Shown one piece after another: positions 1 through 8,083 of a DNA stretch of 17,353 nt (positions are counted from its first letter, which is position 1; the number at the start of each line of letters is the position of its first letter). The notes under the pieces are model-generated. The model did not search any database. It had not been told where the DNA came from and worked only from the letters and a program-made list of their open reading frames with translations. Origin of the DNA: an uncultured Acidobacteriota bacterium (lineage in GTDB: Bacteria; Acidobacteriota; Thermoanaerobaculia; Gp7-AA8); NCBI GenBank assembly GCA_946887105.1, contig CAMPKJ010000081.1, positions 1 through 17,353 of the forward strand. The letters are read 5' to 3'. Made by a program: the position numbers and the translations under genes.

Positions 1-2875
1 CGGTGTAGTCGCTGCCGGCGGTAGCGGTGTCGTCGGCGGTGGTGTAGTTCACCGTCACGTCGCTCGCGCTCGGATTCGAGAGCGTCAGCGTGAACGTGAG
101 CGTTGTGCCTTCGTTCTCCGCGTCGTCATCGATCGAGACCGTCGGCTGTCCATCGTCATTCGTGATCGTGCCGATGCCTTGGTTATCAGTGATGGTCGCG
201 TTCGTGGCGCCGGTGAGATTCACGAAGAGCGTCTCATTGGGCTCGAACGTCGTGTCGGCCGTCGTGGCGACGTTGATGGTGGTCGTGAGACTGCCGGCCG
301 TGATTGTGGCAACGTTCGTCTGCGCCGTGTAGTCGACACCCGCCGTCGCCGTGTCATCCGCGGTGGTGTAGTTGACCGTCACGTCGCTCGCGCTTGGATT
401 CGAGAGCGCGAGCGTGAACGTAAGCGTATCGCCTTCGTTTTCCGCATCGTCATCAATGATGACGGTCGGCTCGGGATCATCGTCGGTGATCGTCAGCTGC
501 GCAGTGGACGGCGCGGCCAGCGTTGCGGCGCTCGGATTCGACAACGTGAGATCGACGATCTCGACCGGCTCGTCCGTCGTGTCATTCGTGATCGGAACGA
601 CAAACGTCTCCGTGTCGTCGCCGGCCACGAACGTCAGCGTGCCGCCCGCGGTCGTGTAATCGAAGCCGGCCGCGGCGGTGTTGTCCGACGTCGTGTAATC
701 CACCGTCGAGATCGCGTCGAGATCGCCGCTGCGCGTCACGGTGATGATCGCGCTGCCATCTGCCTCACCGATCGGGTACGTCACGGATGAAAACGAGATC
801 GTCGGCGCGATGTCCACCGTCACCGGCGCGGAAAACTCGGACGTTCCGTCCGCGGTCGTGGCCGTCGCCGTCACCACATCGCCTGCCGTCAGCGCGGGAC
901 CGGTGAACGAAAACGTCGCGTCGCCGTTGATGTCCGTGCTTCCGCCCGTTTCGCCGAGGTAGGTCTGCCCTTCGCCAAAGCCAGAGGGATCGGCGGCGGG
1001 GCTCGAATAGAACTGCACCGTAAACGCGGTGTTCGGCAAGGTGTCGATGGTGCCGAGGACCTGCGATGCGGCCGGTGTCGTGACCGCGGAAGTGAGATCG
1101 GGAAAGTTCTGGTACTCGTTCGCGCCGGTGTCGGGGTCGTCGGCATCGTTTGCGGTCACGCCGTCGATGCCGATGTCGATGCCGAGCAGCACGTTGTCGA
1201 AGATCGAGTTGGCCGCCCAGGTGTTGTTCGCGAGCGCGGTCGGCTCCATGCCGATGCCGTTCTCGAGATTTGCGGAGATGATGTTGCCGCCGAGCGCCAC
1301 CGAGCCGACGACCGTGTCCGCGGAACCGTCGCAGACATTGATCCCATCCAGCCCGTTTCCCATCGGCGTCGTCAGATCGGCGCTCAAGCCGGCGATGTTC
1401 GAGTGAATCACCGAGCCGGACGCGCCAAGCGTGGTCTCGATGCCGTGTCCGTCATTCGCGGAAACGACGTTCGAACGGATGATCGTGCCGACCGTGGCGA
1501 AGAGCTCGATTCCCGTGCCGAGGTTGCCGGCCGCGGTGCTGCCGTCCGCGGTCGTGCCGACGCGATTCGACTCGATGATGTTCGTGAGGCCGCCGGCGTC
1601 GACGATCCCGCCGAAGCTGTTGCCCGACACGACGTTCGACGCAATGGTGACGTCGATCGAGTTGATCAGCAGGATGCCCTCCAGGCCGTTTCCGAGAGTC
1701 CCGGTGCCCGTCGCGTCGAGGCCGACGATGTTGCTGGTGATGCGGCTGGTGTCCGCCTCGAAGAAGAAGATTCCTTCGGCGCCGTTGAACGAGATCACGT
1801 TCCCTTCGCCGGCGCCGCTGCCGCCAATGTCGACCTGCGACACGATGAACCCAGCGATGCCGAAGCCGAAATTGCCGACGCCGGCCAACCCCGTGGCATC
1901 GGGACCGATGATGTTGTTGCGCACGATCGTGTTGGACGAGTTGATGTCGATGCCGTCGTCGTCGTTGCCGGAGATCACGTTGCCGGCCGTGGTCGTGCCG
2001 ATCGTGTTTCCCGGCCAGTTCACCTCGACGCCGATGAAGTTGGCGACGGATGTCGTGCCGGTCACGTCCAGCCCGATGTAGTTGCCGGCCACGACGGTCC
2101 CCGTGCCGCCGTCGATGCTCACCCCGACGTCGAAGTTGCCGGAGATCACGTTCTCTTCGCCCGCCGTGGCGCTGCCGATCGTCACCGCGCTGCCGACGAC
2201 GTTGATGACGTCGTCGCCGTTGGACAGGAACCCGGTGCCCGATGCGTCGACGCCGAGGAAGTTGTCGCGGATGTCATGATTCACGCCGCTGACGGCGATG
2301 CCGTGCTGGTCGTTGCCCGAGATCACGTTTCCCTCGCCGTCCGCGCCGCCGACGGTCGAGCCGTTGCCGTTCAGCTGCAGACCGTCGAAGTTCGGCGTGA
2401 TCAGCGAGACCGGTCCCAGATAGTTGCGGCGGATCGTGATCGCGTCCGCATCGACGAGGACGCCCGTGGTGCTGAAGCCCGAGATCTCCAACGCGATCAG
2501 CTCGGAGCTGTCGGAGCCGAGGTCGAAGTGAAGACCGACCGTGACCGAGCCCGCACCGTCGATTGCGACCAGCGGCGCCGCCGTGTATCCGGGCGCGCTG
2601 GTGCCGTCGATCACGGTCTGTTCGACCAGTGCCGGCAACGCGGTCGCCGGCGTGATCACGCCAATGACCGAAAACTCGATCGTGTCGGCGGCTGCATGCG
2701 CGTTCGCCTCCCCGATGGCCGCGCGCAACGTACAGACGCCACCGCCTGTATCGCAGATGTCGTCGCCGGGTGTGGCGTCGCTCGCATCGCCGAGGTCGTC
2801 GACGGTGTAGGTCGACGCGGTAGCGGAGAGAGAGGCGAGAAGCAGCAGGATCAAGAGCGCCCGGCGCAGGGACAT
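1..2875 (-). CDS. Large exported beta-helix / Calx-beta surface protein (3' end outside window)
   Basis: This reading frame is open from the ATG at 2875 to the left edge, giving 958 residues with no stop, so the C-terminus is not seen. Residues 1-21 form a signal peptide (MSLRRALLILLLLASLSATA). Residues 22-72 resemble a CSLREA motif (YTVDDLGDAS, then CTLRAAIGEANA). About residues 70-600 are parallel beta-helix repeats marked by NVISGN/NVVSGN and NYIGLD-type turns; the NVIS codons recur at 2321, 2144, 1973 and 1793, so the unit is about 57-60 residues. Calx-beta domains follow from about residue 690 (VDYTTSDNTAAAGFDYT, ending in TITDDD), 803 and 911, the last one cut by the edge. A GGAGG ribosome site lies 5 nt before the ATG. 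Such proteins are normally secreted or surface adhesins that bind calcium through Calx-beta folds. The architecture is clear; the ligand and the anchoring mode are unknown. The gene is divergent from the one at 2974. Confidence 0.88.
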   Translation of the reverse strand, partial: MSLRRALLILLLLASLSATASTYTVDDLGDASDATPGDDICDTGGGVCTLRAAIGEANAHAAADTIEFSVIGVITPATALPALVEQTVIDGTSAPGYTAAPLVAIDGAGSVTVGLHFDLGSDSSELIALEISGFSTTGVLVDADAITIRRNYLGPVSLITPNFDGLQLNGNGSTVGGADGEGNVISGNDQHGIAVSGVNHDIRDNFLGVDASGTGFLSNGDDVINVVGSAVTIGSATAGEENVISGNFDVGVSIDGGTGTVVAGNYIGLDVTGTTSVANFIGVEVNWPGNTIGTTTAGNVISGNDDDGIDINSSNTIVRNNIIGPDATGLAGVGNFGFGIAGFIVSQVDIGGSGAGEGNVISFNGAEGIFFFEADTSRITSNIVGLDATGTGTLGNGLEGILLINSIDVTIASNVVSGNSFGGIVDAGGLTNIIESNRVGTTADGSTAAGNLGTGIELFATVGTIIRSNVVSANDGHGIETTLGASGSVIHSNIAGLSADLTTPMGNGLDGINVCDGSADTVVGSVALGGNIISANLENGIGMEPTALANNTWAANSIFDNVLLGIDIGIDGVTANDADDPDTGANEYQNFPDLTSAVTTPAASQVLGTIDTLPNTAFTVQFYSSPAADPSGFGEGQTYLGETGGSTDINGDATFSFTGPALTAGDVVTATATTADGTSEFSAPVTVDIAPTISFSSVTYPIGEADGSAIITVTRSGDLDAISTVDYTTSDNTAAAGFDYTTAGGTLTFVAGDDTETFVVPITNDTTDEPVEIVDLTLSNPSAATLAAPSTAQLTITDDDPEPTVIIDDDAENEGDTLTFTLALSNPSASDVTVNYTTADDTATAGVDYTAQTNVATITAGSLTTTINVATTADTTFEPNETLFVNLTGATNATITDNQGIGTITNDDGQPTVSIDDDAENEGTTLTFTLTLSNPSASDVTVNYTTADDTATAGSDYT
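4..484 (-). repeat. 324-nt tandem repeat encoding Calx-beta units
   Basis: The stretch from 4 to about 160 matches that from 328 to about 484 at roughly 90% nucleotide identity over its best 90 bases, for example TCACGTCGCTCGCGCT at both places. The offset is exactly 324 nt, or 108 codons, the size of one Calx-beta domain. The encoded sequence LSNPSASDVTVNYTTADDTA is the same in both copies. The array continues past the left edge, so the copy number is unknown. High DNA identity, beyond what the protein fold needs, suggests recent duplication or gene conversion. Confidence 0.85.
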
Positions 2876-2927
2876 CGAAACCTCCAGAGTCGGCGGATCT
2901 GACGGTGGCGGGAAGCGGACGAGCCTG

Positions 2928-2933
2928 ATTCTA
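2928..2933 (-). promoter_or_regulatory. Candidate -10 (TAGAAT) for the beta-helix gene
   Basis: On the minus strand TAGAAT lies about 52 nt before the ATG at 2875, which would leave a leader carrying the GGAGG ribosome site. No convincing -35 hexamer is seen. It sits in the 98-bp gap between divergent genes, so a promoter is expected here, but the box is a weak match by eye. Confidence 0.3.
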
Positions 2934-2961
2934 ACGCGCGTCCCGGATGAGACAGCGGGTG

Positions 2962-2967
2962 TAGCAT
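2962..2967 (+). promoter_or_regulatory. Candidate -10 (TAGCAT) immediately before the start at 2974
   Basis: TAGCAT fits the TANNNT pattern and ends 6 nt before the ATG at 2974. No Shine-Dalgarno sequence precedes that ATG. A transcript begun at the usual distance from this box would start at or next to the ATG, meaning a leaderless mRNA. This is inference from spacing only. Confidence 0.28.
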
Positions 2968-2973
2968 CGACGC

Positions 2974-3333
2974 ATGAGACATCGATCCATGCTCGTCCTC
3001 GCTGCAATGACGCTGATTGCGCTCAGTGCATCGGCGCACCACGGCTGGAGCGAATACGACTCCGGCAAAGAGCTGACGCTGACGGGAGTCATCCAGTCCT
3101 CGGGGTACTCCAATCCGCACGGGTTCGTGCGCCTGCAGGTGGGCGGCGCGAAGGGGAAGATCTGGAGAGTCATCCTCGCTCCGCCGTCGCGCATGGAGCG
3201 GCGCGGCCTGTCGCGCGATGCGCTGAAGGCGGGGACGACCGCGACCGTGGTCGGTTATCCGCACCGCGAAGAAGCGGACGAGATGCGCGCGGAGCGGATC
3301 ACGATCGCGGGCAAGACCGTCGAGCTGCGCTGA
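2974..3333 (+). CDS. Small exported HH-motif protein, DUF6152-like
   Basis: The product is 119 residues. Residues 1-21 are a signal peptide (MRHRSMLVLAAM, then ALSASA), and the mature protein begins with HHGWSEYDSG. The body looks like one small beta-barrel domain: KELTLTGVIQSSGYSNPHG, then KGKIWRVILAPPSRMERRGL, then TTATVVGYPHR. An HH pair right after the cleavage site, with a later NPH motif, is the pattern I associate with the DUF6152 family of periplasmic proteins; metal binding by the histidines is plausible but not shown. The stop overlaps the next start by one base (TGATG), so it should be translated together with the membrane protein that follows. The ATG at 2989 is an alternative start, but the first gives the more normal signal peptide. 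Confidence 0.8.
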   Translation: MRHRSMLVLAAMTLIALSASAHHGWSEYDSGKELTLTGVIQSSGYSNPHGFVRLQVGGAKGKIWRVILAPPSRMERRGLSRDALKAGTTATVVGYPHREEADEMRAERITIAGKTVELR

Positions 3334-3773
3334 TGCAGGAGTGGTGGCGCTGGCTCGAAGCGACGGAGCTGGCGAGCCGCGTCCGCGACGGCATCTGGCT
3401 CTATCCCGCCGTCGAGACGCTGCACATCATCGGCTTCTCGATCCTGGTCGGCGCCGCCGTGATCTTCGACCTGCGCCTGCTCGGCTTCTCGCCGGTGATC
3501 CGCGTCTCCGATCTCGCCCGTCACGTGCTGCCGTGGGCACGCGGCAGCTTCTTCCTGATCGTCGTACCGACCGGTGCGCTTCTGTTCGCCACGCAGGCGA
3601 CCACGCTCGCGACCAGCCGCGTGTTTCAGCTGAAACTGCTGCTGATCGTCGTGGCCGGACTGAACACCTTCCTCTTTCACAGCGGCCGAGTGGCGTCGAA
3701 AACCGCTGGCGCGGCGTCGCTGATCCTCTGGATCGCGGTGATCGTCTGCGGGCGCTTGCTCGCCTACGTGTGA
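3333..3773 (+). CDS. Four-helix inner-membrane protein, DUF6644-like
   Basis: The product is 146 residues with about four hydrophobic helices: around residues 30-50 (LHIIGFSILVGAAVIFDLRL), 70-90 (FFLIVVPTGALLFATQ), 95-113 (LKLLLIVVAGLNTFLFH) and 122-146 (ASLILWIAVIVCGRLLAYV). The first 30 residues hold the pattern WLYPAVETLHIIGF, with histidine next to a glycine-rich helix and then DLRLLGF. I recognise this as DUF6644-like; the family has no established reaction. Conserved membrane histidines (in LHIIG and LFHSG) could bind heme or metal, which is speculation. The ATG shares its A with the upstream TGA, so the two genes are coupled and probably act together across the periplasm and inner membrane. 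Confidence 0.78.
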   Translation: MQEWWRWLEATELASRVRDGIWLYPAVETLHIIGFSILVGAAVIFDLRLLGFSPVIRVSDLARHVLPWARGSFFLIVVPTGALLFATQATTLATSRVFQLKLLLIVVAGLNTFLFHSGRVASKTAGAASLILWIAVIVCGRLLAYV

Positions 3774-3830
3774 TTCTGGCGGCCGGTTTGCTTTGGTCGC
3801 GTGTGGTAAAACTATCGGTCACGGGCGGGT

Positions 3831-5759
3831 ATGCGTAAAGTCCTCTTCTTTCTGGCAGTTGTCGTCCTCACCACCACGGCGTCGGCGCAATGGCGCCGGG
3901 CCGGTTTGTATGGCGCCGACGTGCGCGAGTTGATCGTCGATCCGAAAGCGCCGGACACGTTGTATCTCGGCACGAGTGGCGGCGAGGTGTACGTCTCGCG
4001 CGACGGTGCGAAGAGCTGGACCAATCCGCGCTACGGCGTCCCGTTCCCCAACTACATCGTCGACAACCTCCTGATCGATCGCGAAGGCCGGCTGTGGGCG
4101 GCGTGCTGGGGGCTGTGGGGCGGCGGCGTGATCGCGGTCTCGAGCGACGGCGGGCGGACGTGGGAGCGCCGCGACGCCGGGCTGGAGGATTTTTCGGTCC
4201 GCGCCATGGCCATCGATCCGAATGATGCGAACACGATCGTCGCCGGCGGACTGACCGGCGTCTACCGCAGCTTCGACGCCGGCAAGTCGTGGGAGAAGAT
4301 CTCCGATCAGGTCAACGTCGAGTCGCTGGCGATCGATCCTCGTTCGCGCGATCGCATCTTCGTCGGCACCTGGCGCCAGGGATGGCGCACGGACGATGGC
4401 GGGAAGTCGTGGAAGCACATCGCCGAGGGGATGGTGCTCGACACCGACATGTTCTCGATCACCATCGATCCGAAGAAGCCCGACAACGTTTGGGTGGCGA
4501 CGTGCGGCTGGGTGTACAACTCGCAGAACGGCGGCGACAAATGGACGCGTTATCGGGATGGCTTCAACAACCGCCGCATCCATGACGTCGACATCGATCC
4601 ATGCGACGAGAACACGGTCTACGCCGGATCGGTGGCCGGGCTGTATCGCTCGGACGACAAAGGCAAGAGCTGGTACGTGGTCTCGGACGAAGGCCTGGTG
4701 ATCAATTCGATCGTCCTGCATCCGCAGCGTCCGCAGCGCATCGTCCTGGGCGTCGAAGGCGACGGCGTCTACGTCTCGAACGACCGGGGTCAGACCTACC
4801 AGCGCACCTCCGACGGCCTGCACAACCTGCGCATCACCACCATCGCGCCCGATCCGTTCGAGAAGAACCGCGTCTACGCGGCGGTCGTGTTCGGCGGCGC
4901 GGCGTCGGGCATCTACCGCTCCGACGACGCCGGCGCGACGTGGGCGAAGGCGAGCCGCACGGCGCTGCCAGAAGTACTGTCGCTGACCATCGCCACGGAA
5001 ATGGATGCCGAGGTGAAGTTCCTGGCCGGCACCGAGAAGGGCATGTTCTGGAGCGGCGACGGTCAGGAGTGGACGCAGGCGGAGCCGTCGAGCTTCCCGA
5101 TCCGCTTCGAGAAAGTGTTGCGCTTCAATCGCACGCGCGCGTTCGCCGCGACCGCCGAGGGCGTGTTCACGTCGCGCGACGCCGGGAAGACCTGGTATCG
5201 CCTGGCCGGCGCGAAGAACCGCGCGGTCGACATCGCCATCGGTACGCTCGAAGGAAAGAAGGCGCTGTACGCACTGACCGCGGCGGGGCTGGAAGTCTTC
5301 GACGGCAGCGACTGGTCGGCGATCGCCGGCGCTCCGGCGCGTGGACGCTCCATCGCGATACGGAATGCCGGCGGCGCGGAGCTCGTGTTCGTCGCGGGCA
5401 CACATGGCGTGAAGGCGGGCGTGATCAATCACGCGCGCGCCTGGGAAGCAGCCGATGCGCCGGACGCGCAGTTCGCGACCGTGCACGGCGGCAGCCGCTC
5501 CGGCGGCCAGATGCTGTTCCTCACCTCACGGCAGCAGCGCGAGATCCTCGTCGGCGAGCCGGTCGACGGACAGTGGAATCAGCTCACGCTTCCGGCGAGC
5601 AATACCGACGTGGCGTCCGTCGTGCCGGACCCGTTCGTGCGCGACCGGTACTACGTCGGCACGCTCGGCGACGGCGTCTTCATCTACGAAGGGAAGACCA
5701 ACAAGTACGTCGCGAAGGTGCCGGAGCCGGCGGTGCAGATGACGGGCGGCGCGCAGTAA
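3831..5759 (+). CDS. Secreted beta-propeller with ten Asp-box (BNR/sortilin-like) repeats
   Basis: The product is 642 residues with a signal peptide at 1-20 (MRKVLFFLAVVVLTTTASAQ). Asp-box motifs of the form S-x-D-x-G-x-x-W occur about every 43 residues: SRDGAKSW 56, SSDGGRTW 104, SFDAGKSW 147, TDDGGKSW 187, SQNGGDKW 231, SDDKGKSW 274, SNDRGQTY 316, SDDAGATW 364, SGDGQEW 408 and SRDAGKTW 448. Each box is preceded by an IDP- or HPQ-type strand and by YxG or GVY, typical of WD40/YVTN/BNR-like and VPS10-sortilin propellers. Ten boxes would suit a large sortilin-type propeller or two smaller ones. Residues 470-642 keep the strand pattern without boxes. No sialidase RIP motif or catalytic set is seen, so glycosidase activity should not be assumed; a binding or scaffold role in the periplasm or outside the cell is more likely. 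It follows the membrane gene after 57 nt. Confidence 0.85.
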   Translation: MRKVLFFLAVVVLTTTASAQWRRAGLYGADVRELIVDPKAPDTLYLGTSGGEVYVSRDGAKSWTNPRYGVPFPNYIVDNLLIDREGRLWAACWGLWGGGVIAVSSDGGRTWERRDAGLEDFSVRAMAIDPNDANTIVAGGLTGVYRSFDAGKSWEKISDQVNVESLAIDPRSRDRIFVGTWRQGWRTDDGGKSWKHIAEGMVLDTDMFSITIDPKKPDNVWVATCGWVYNSQNGGDKWTRYRDGFNNRRIHDVDIDPCDENTVYAGSVAGLYRSDDKGKSWYVVSDEGLVINSIVLHPQRPQRIVLGVEGDGVYVSNDRGQTYQRTSDGLHNLRITTIAPDPFEKNRVYAAVVFGGAASGIYRSDDAGATWAKASRTALPEVLSLTIATEMDAEVKFLAGTEKGMFWSGDGQEWTQAEPSSFPIRFEKVLRFNRTRAFAATAEGVFTSRDAGKTWYRLAGAKNRAVDIAIGTLEGKKALYALTAAGLEVFDGSDWSAIAGAPARGRSIAIRNAGGAELVFVAGTHGVKAGVINHARAWEAADAPDAQFATVHGGSRSGGQMLFLTSRQQREILVGEPVDGQWNQLTLPASNTDVASVVPDPFVRDRYYVGTLGDGVFIYEGKTNKYVAKVPEPAVQMTGGAQ

Positions 5760-5766
5760 AAGAACA

Positions 5767-5877
5767 GTCATCCCGAGCGTGAGTCGAGGGACCCGGGCGG
5801 TTGGGCGGCGCCATTCATGTGCCTCGTGCCTCGTGCCGCACAGCCGCCCAGGTCCCTCGACTCACGCTCGGGATGAC
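5767..5877. repeat. Long inverted repeat between convergent genes (REP-like, possible bidirectional terminator)
   Basis: The left arm at 5767-5793 (begins GTCATCCCGAGCGTGAGTCG) is the exact reverse complement of the right arm at 5851-5877: 27 of 27 bases. After one mismatch (5794/5850) pairing continues inward for about nine more pairs (GGGCGGTTG against CAGCCGCCC, one G-U), giving a stem of about 37 positions. The loop holds GCCTCGTGCCTCGTGCC, a short tandem repeat. The arm resembles the dispersed 'TCATCCCGAGCG...GAGGGA' palindromes I remember from other bacterial genomes; that is memory, not a search. It fills the gap between the stops at 5759 (plus) and 5881 (minus), so it could end transcription both ways. 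No U-tract is present. Confidence 0.9.
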
Positions 5878-5880
5878 GCT

Positions 5881-7605
5881 CTACTCCAACATCACGCGCG
5901 AGTATCCGGCCGCGCCCGAGTGCTGATCGAGCACGCCCACCGACACGCGATCGCGATCGGCGCCCACTTCCAGGTTCACGGCGAAGCCGATCGTCTTTCC
6001 TTTCACCTGGGCGACGGTATCCTCCGGCCAGCGGAACGATTGCTCCTGCCGGCTGGGATCCGAGCCGTTGCCGCCGGCGTTGCCTAAGGAGATGAAGACC
6101 GTGAACGAGGCGGCGTATTCGGAGCCGTCCTGCAGCAGCTTCAAGCTGTCCACCGGGATCATCACCTTCATCGGAATGGTCTTCCTGTCGCCTTCGAGCA
6201 CCGGCGGATCGAGCACGATTTTGATATCCAGCGGATTGGCCGGTTCGGCGATCAGATTGGCGAGCACCTGATCGGACACTTCCCAATCGCGGCTGATCGC
6301 GCCGGACGCGATGGTCGCGCGCGCGGTGAGGCCCTTCTTCACCTTCACCGCGATCTGCGACTTCGGATGCAGCGGTCCGCTGGCGCGATAGGCGAGCGAG
6401 TAATACGAGTCGAGATCGTTCACGATCTCGGTGATCACCTGGTCCGCGGGGCGTCCGATCATGGCCGCGCCGCCGGTGTGGAGCGCGAGGCGCTGGTAGC
6501 CGTCGAGCATCCCCTTCGCCAGCGCGAACTCGGCGTTGTGATCGAAGCTCGAGCGCGTGGTCACGCCCGCGCTCTTGCGATCGCCGAACTCGGGATTGAC
6601 CGAGTAGATGGCGATGCCTTTGAGCTTCGCGGCCGATGCGACGGCGTCGAGTTGCGGCGTGACGTCGTAGGCGGAGATCTGCGTCAGTGTCGACGCCGTC
6701 CTCTGCCCCGACATGCCCGGATGATTTCCGAGCTCGAGCTGCTCGCGCACGTTTTCGATCCGCTGGAAGACGGCATCGGCGGCGTTGAGCGGCAATCCGC
6801 CACCGACGAGGATCACGATCTTCCGTCCGCCCGGAATCGCTGCAAAGGAGGCAAACGCGCCATTCAAGGCGGAAAGCGTCCGCTTGGTGTCGGTCGTCGC
6901 GCTGGCGGCGTACGTGCGGCCCGCCGTGATGATGTCCTGGAAGTTCTTGGGAGGAATGCTCCTGGGTGAGGGCCCGCGCGCGTTGCCCTGATTCGGGGTC
7001 TGGGATGACTGATCGTTCACTTCCCTCAGACCGGCGGACATGCCGGACGCGATCATGTTCGCGTCCTCCAGGACCGCCGAGACGCTGCGCTCGAACGAGA
7101 GATATTCGGGGCGCGGCAGAATGGCATCCTTCTCCATCGCCGCGATCACCTTCAGCACGTCGTCCTTGTCCGCCGTCCAACCGAGGCGCTCCTGCACGGA
7201 GTTCGTGAGCGTGGCCACGGCCATGCGATCCGAGGGACCGATGAGCAGCTTCTCGATCGCGGCGCGCGTGGCGTCGAACACTTTCTTGCGCGCGGAGAAT
7301 GCGATGGTGGCGTTGTCGACGATCAGCAGGATGCGCCGCGGTGCGGGCTGAATGGTGGTGCTGCTCTCCTCCGTCGTCCGCCGGACCTCGGAGAGATTGG
7401 TGATCTCCTGCTTCTTGCCGTCCTCGAGAATCTCGAAGTCGTCCTTCGTCAGGCCGGAAACGCGATTGCCCTTGCCGTCGGTGACCACGATGTCGAGGTT
7501 CGTGATCTGCACGTCGATCACTTCACCGGACGCCGGGATCGGCTGCTGCGCGATCGAGGAGAATGCAAACAGCGAAGCTGCCACGGCCACGGCGATTCGT
7601 TTCAC
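5881..7605 (-). CDS. Exported VWFA-related acidobacterial-domain protein
   Basis: The product is 574 residues from a GTG start. Residues 1-20 are a signal peptide (KRIAVAVAASLFAFSSIA). Residues 29-70 match the hallmark of the acidobacterial VWFA family (TIGR03436-like): DVQITNLDIVVTDGKGNRVS, then GLTKDDFEILEDGKKQEI. The von Willebrand A-like domain begins near residue 90 with RRILLIVDNATIAF and continues through GRKIVILVGGGLP and YYSLAYRASG. The metal site is degraded: the DxSxS motif reads D97-N-A-T-I, so both serines are missing. Residues 400-574 are beta-rich. Family members are thought to sit in the periplasm or on the cell surface, and their role is unknown. The GTG is chosen because AGGAGG lies 6 nt before it and the signal peptide follows; a longer frame to 7662 would add 19 residues with no ribosome site. 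It lies 19 nt after the small gene at 7625-8083. Confidence 0.85.
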   Translation of the reverse strand: MKRIAVAVAASLFAFSSIAQQPIPASGEVIDVQITNLDIVVTDGKGNRVSGLTKDDFEILEDGKKQEITNLSEVRRTTEESSTTIQPAPRRILLIVDNATIAFSARKKVFDATRAAIEKLLIGPSDRMAVATLTNSVQERLGWTADKDDVLKVIAAMEKDAILPRPEYLSFERSVSAVLEDANMIASGMSAGLREVNDQSSQTPNQGNARGPSPRSIPPKNFQDIITAGRTYAASATTDTKRTLSALNGAFASFAAIPGGRKIVILVGGGLPLNAADAVFQRIENVREQLELGNHPGMSGQRTASTLTQISAYDVTPQLDAVASAAKLKGIAIYSVNPEFGDRKSAGVTTRSSFDHNAEFALAKGMLDGYQRLALHTGGAAMIGRPADQVITEIVNDLDSYYSLAYRASGPLHPKSQIAVKVKKGLTARATIASGAISRDWEVSDQVLANLIAEPANPLDIKIVLDPPVLEGDRKTIPMKVMIPVDSLKLLQDGSEYAASFTVFISLGNAGGNGSDPSRQEQSFRWPEDTVAQVKGKTIGFAVNLEVGADRDRVSVGVLDQHSGAAGYSRVMLE

Positions 7606-7611
7606 GATCAG

Positions 7612-7617
7612 CCTCCT
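7612..7617 (-). promoter_or_regulatory. AGGAGG ribosome-binding site deciding the GTG start at 7605
   Basis: A perfect AGGAGG is followed by 6 nt (CTGATC) and then GTG AAA CGA. It lies in the 19-nt gap after the upstream stop and is one of the strongest Shine-Dalgarno sequences in the window. It settles the start of the VWFA-like gene. Confidence 0.75.
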
Positions 7618-7624
7618 GATGAAA

Positions 7625-8083
7625 TCAACGCGGGTCGTAGTACCGCACGGCCAGCACGCCAATGCCTTTTTTGCCCTGCTCCGATTTCGGATCGTCGGTC
7701 GCGACGACCATGACGTTGGGAAGTGCGTTGTCGTAGATCAGAATCGATTTCGTCGCTTTGCGCGGCTTGCCGCGCGACTCCCCGAGCCGGACCCGTTCCT
7801 CTTCGAAGGCCAGCCGGATGTCGGGGAGGAACACGAACAGCTCGAACCGCACCGACGTCAGCCGGTCTTTGCGGAATTGCAGCGTGAGCGCGCGCTCGTC
7901 GCTGTAGTCGACGATCACCTCGTCCGCGTCCTTGCCCGGTTTCGGCGCCCATTTCTCGAGCGCGGTCATCGCCTCGGCGCGAGTCATTCCGATCGTGAGA
8001 TGGAACGACTCCGGACGCATCCAGGACGTGCGGCTGGTCGAGGGAAATGCAGTGGACAGCAACAGTGCGAGCAGGAGCGCCAT
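7625..8083 (-). CDS. Small exported protein of unknown function
   Basis: The product is 152 residues. Residues 1-17 form a signal peptide (MALLLALLLSTAFPSTS). The mature part starts RPESFHLTIGMTRAEAMTAL, a short helix of the kind seen before SmpA/BamE-like folds ('GMTxxEA'), followed by strands DEVIVDYSDERALTLQFRKD and RLTSVRFELFVFLPDIRLA. I do not recognise a named family; a BamE-like or other small alpha-beta periplasmic fold is a guess. The ATG shares one base with the stop of the aldolase gene (TGATG), so translation is coupled. The frame could be extended upstream to 8395, but that would run through the aldolase gene and has no support. The VWFA-like gene follows after 19 nt. Confidence 0.75.
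   Translation of the reverse strand: MALLLALLLSTAFPSTSRTSWMRPESFHLTIGMTRAEAMTALEKWAPKPGKDADEVIVDYSDERALTLQFRKDRLTSVRFELFVFLPDIRLAFEEERVRLGESRGKPRKATKSILIYDNALPNVMVVATDDPKSEQGKKGIGVLAVRYYDPR

Noticed and set aside
1403..2902. 499-residue plus-strand frame opposite the beta-helix protein
   Set aside because: Composition is a shadow of the NVISGN/GLDVTGT repeats (runs of D, R, V, A); the minus-strand frame has a signal peptide and clear repeat domains.
3788..3815. Promoter before the beta-propeller gene (TTGCTT and TAAAAC)
   Set aside because: The two boxes are only 13 nt apart and the match is poor; the gene may simply be transcribed with the upstream pair.
3819..5486. 555-residue open frame on the minus strand opposite the beta-propeller gene
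   Set aside because: Arg/Asp/Val-rich translation without domain logic; the opposite strand has a signal peptide and ten Asp-boxes. Long antisense frames are common in high-GC coding DNA.
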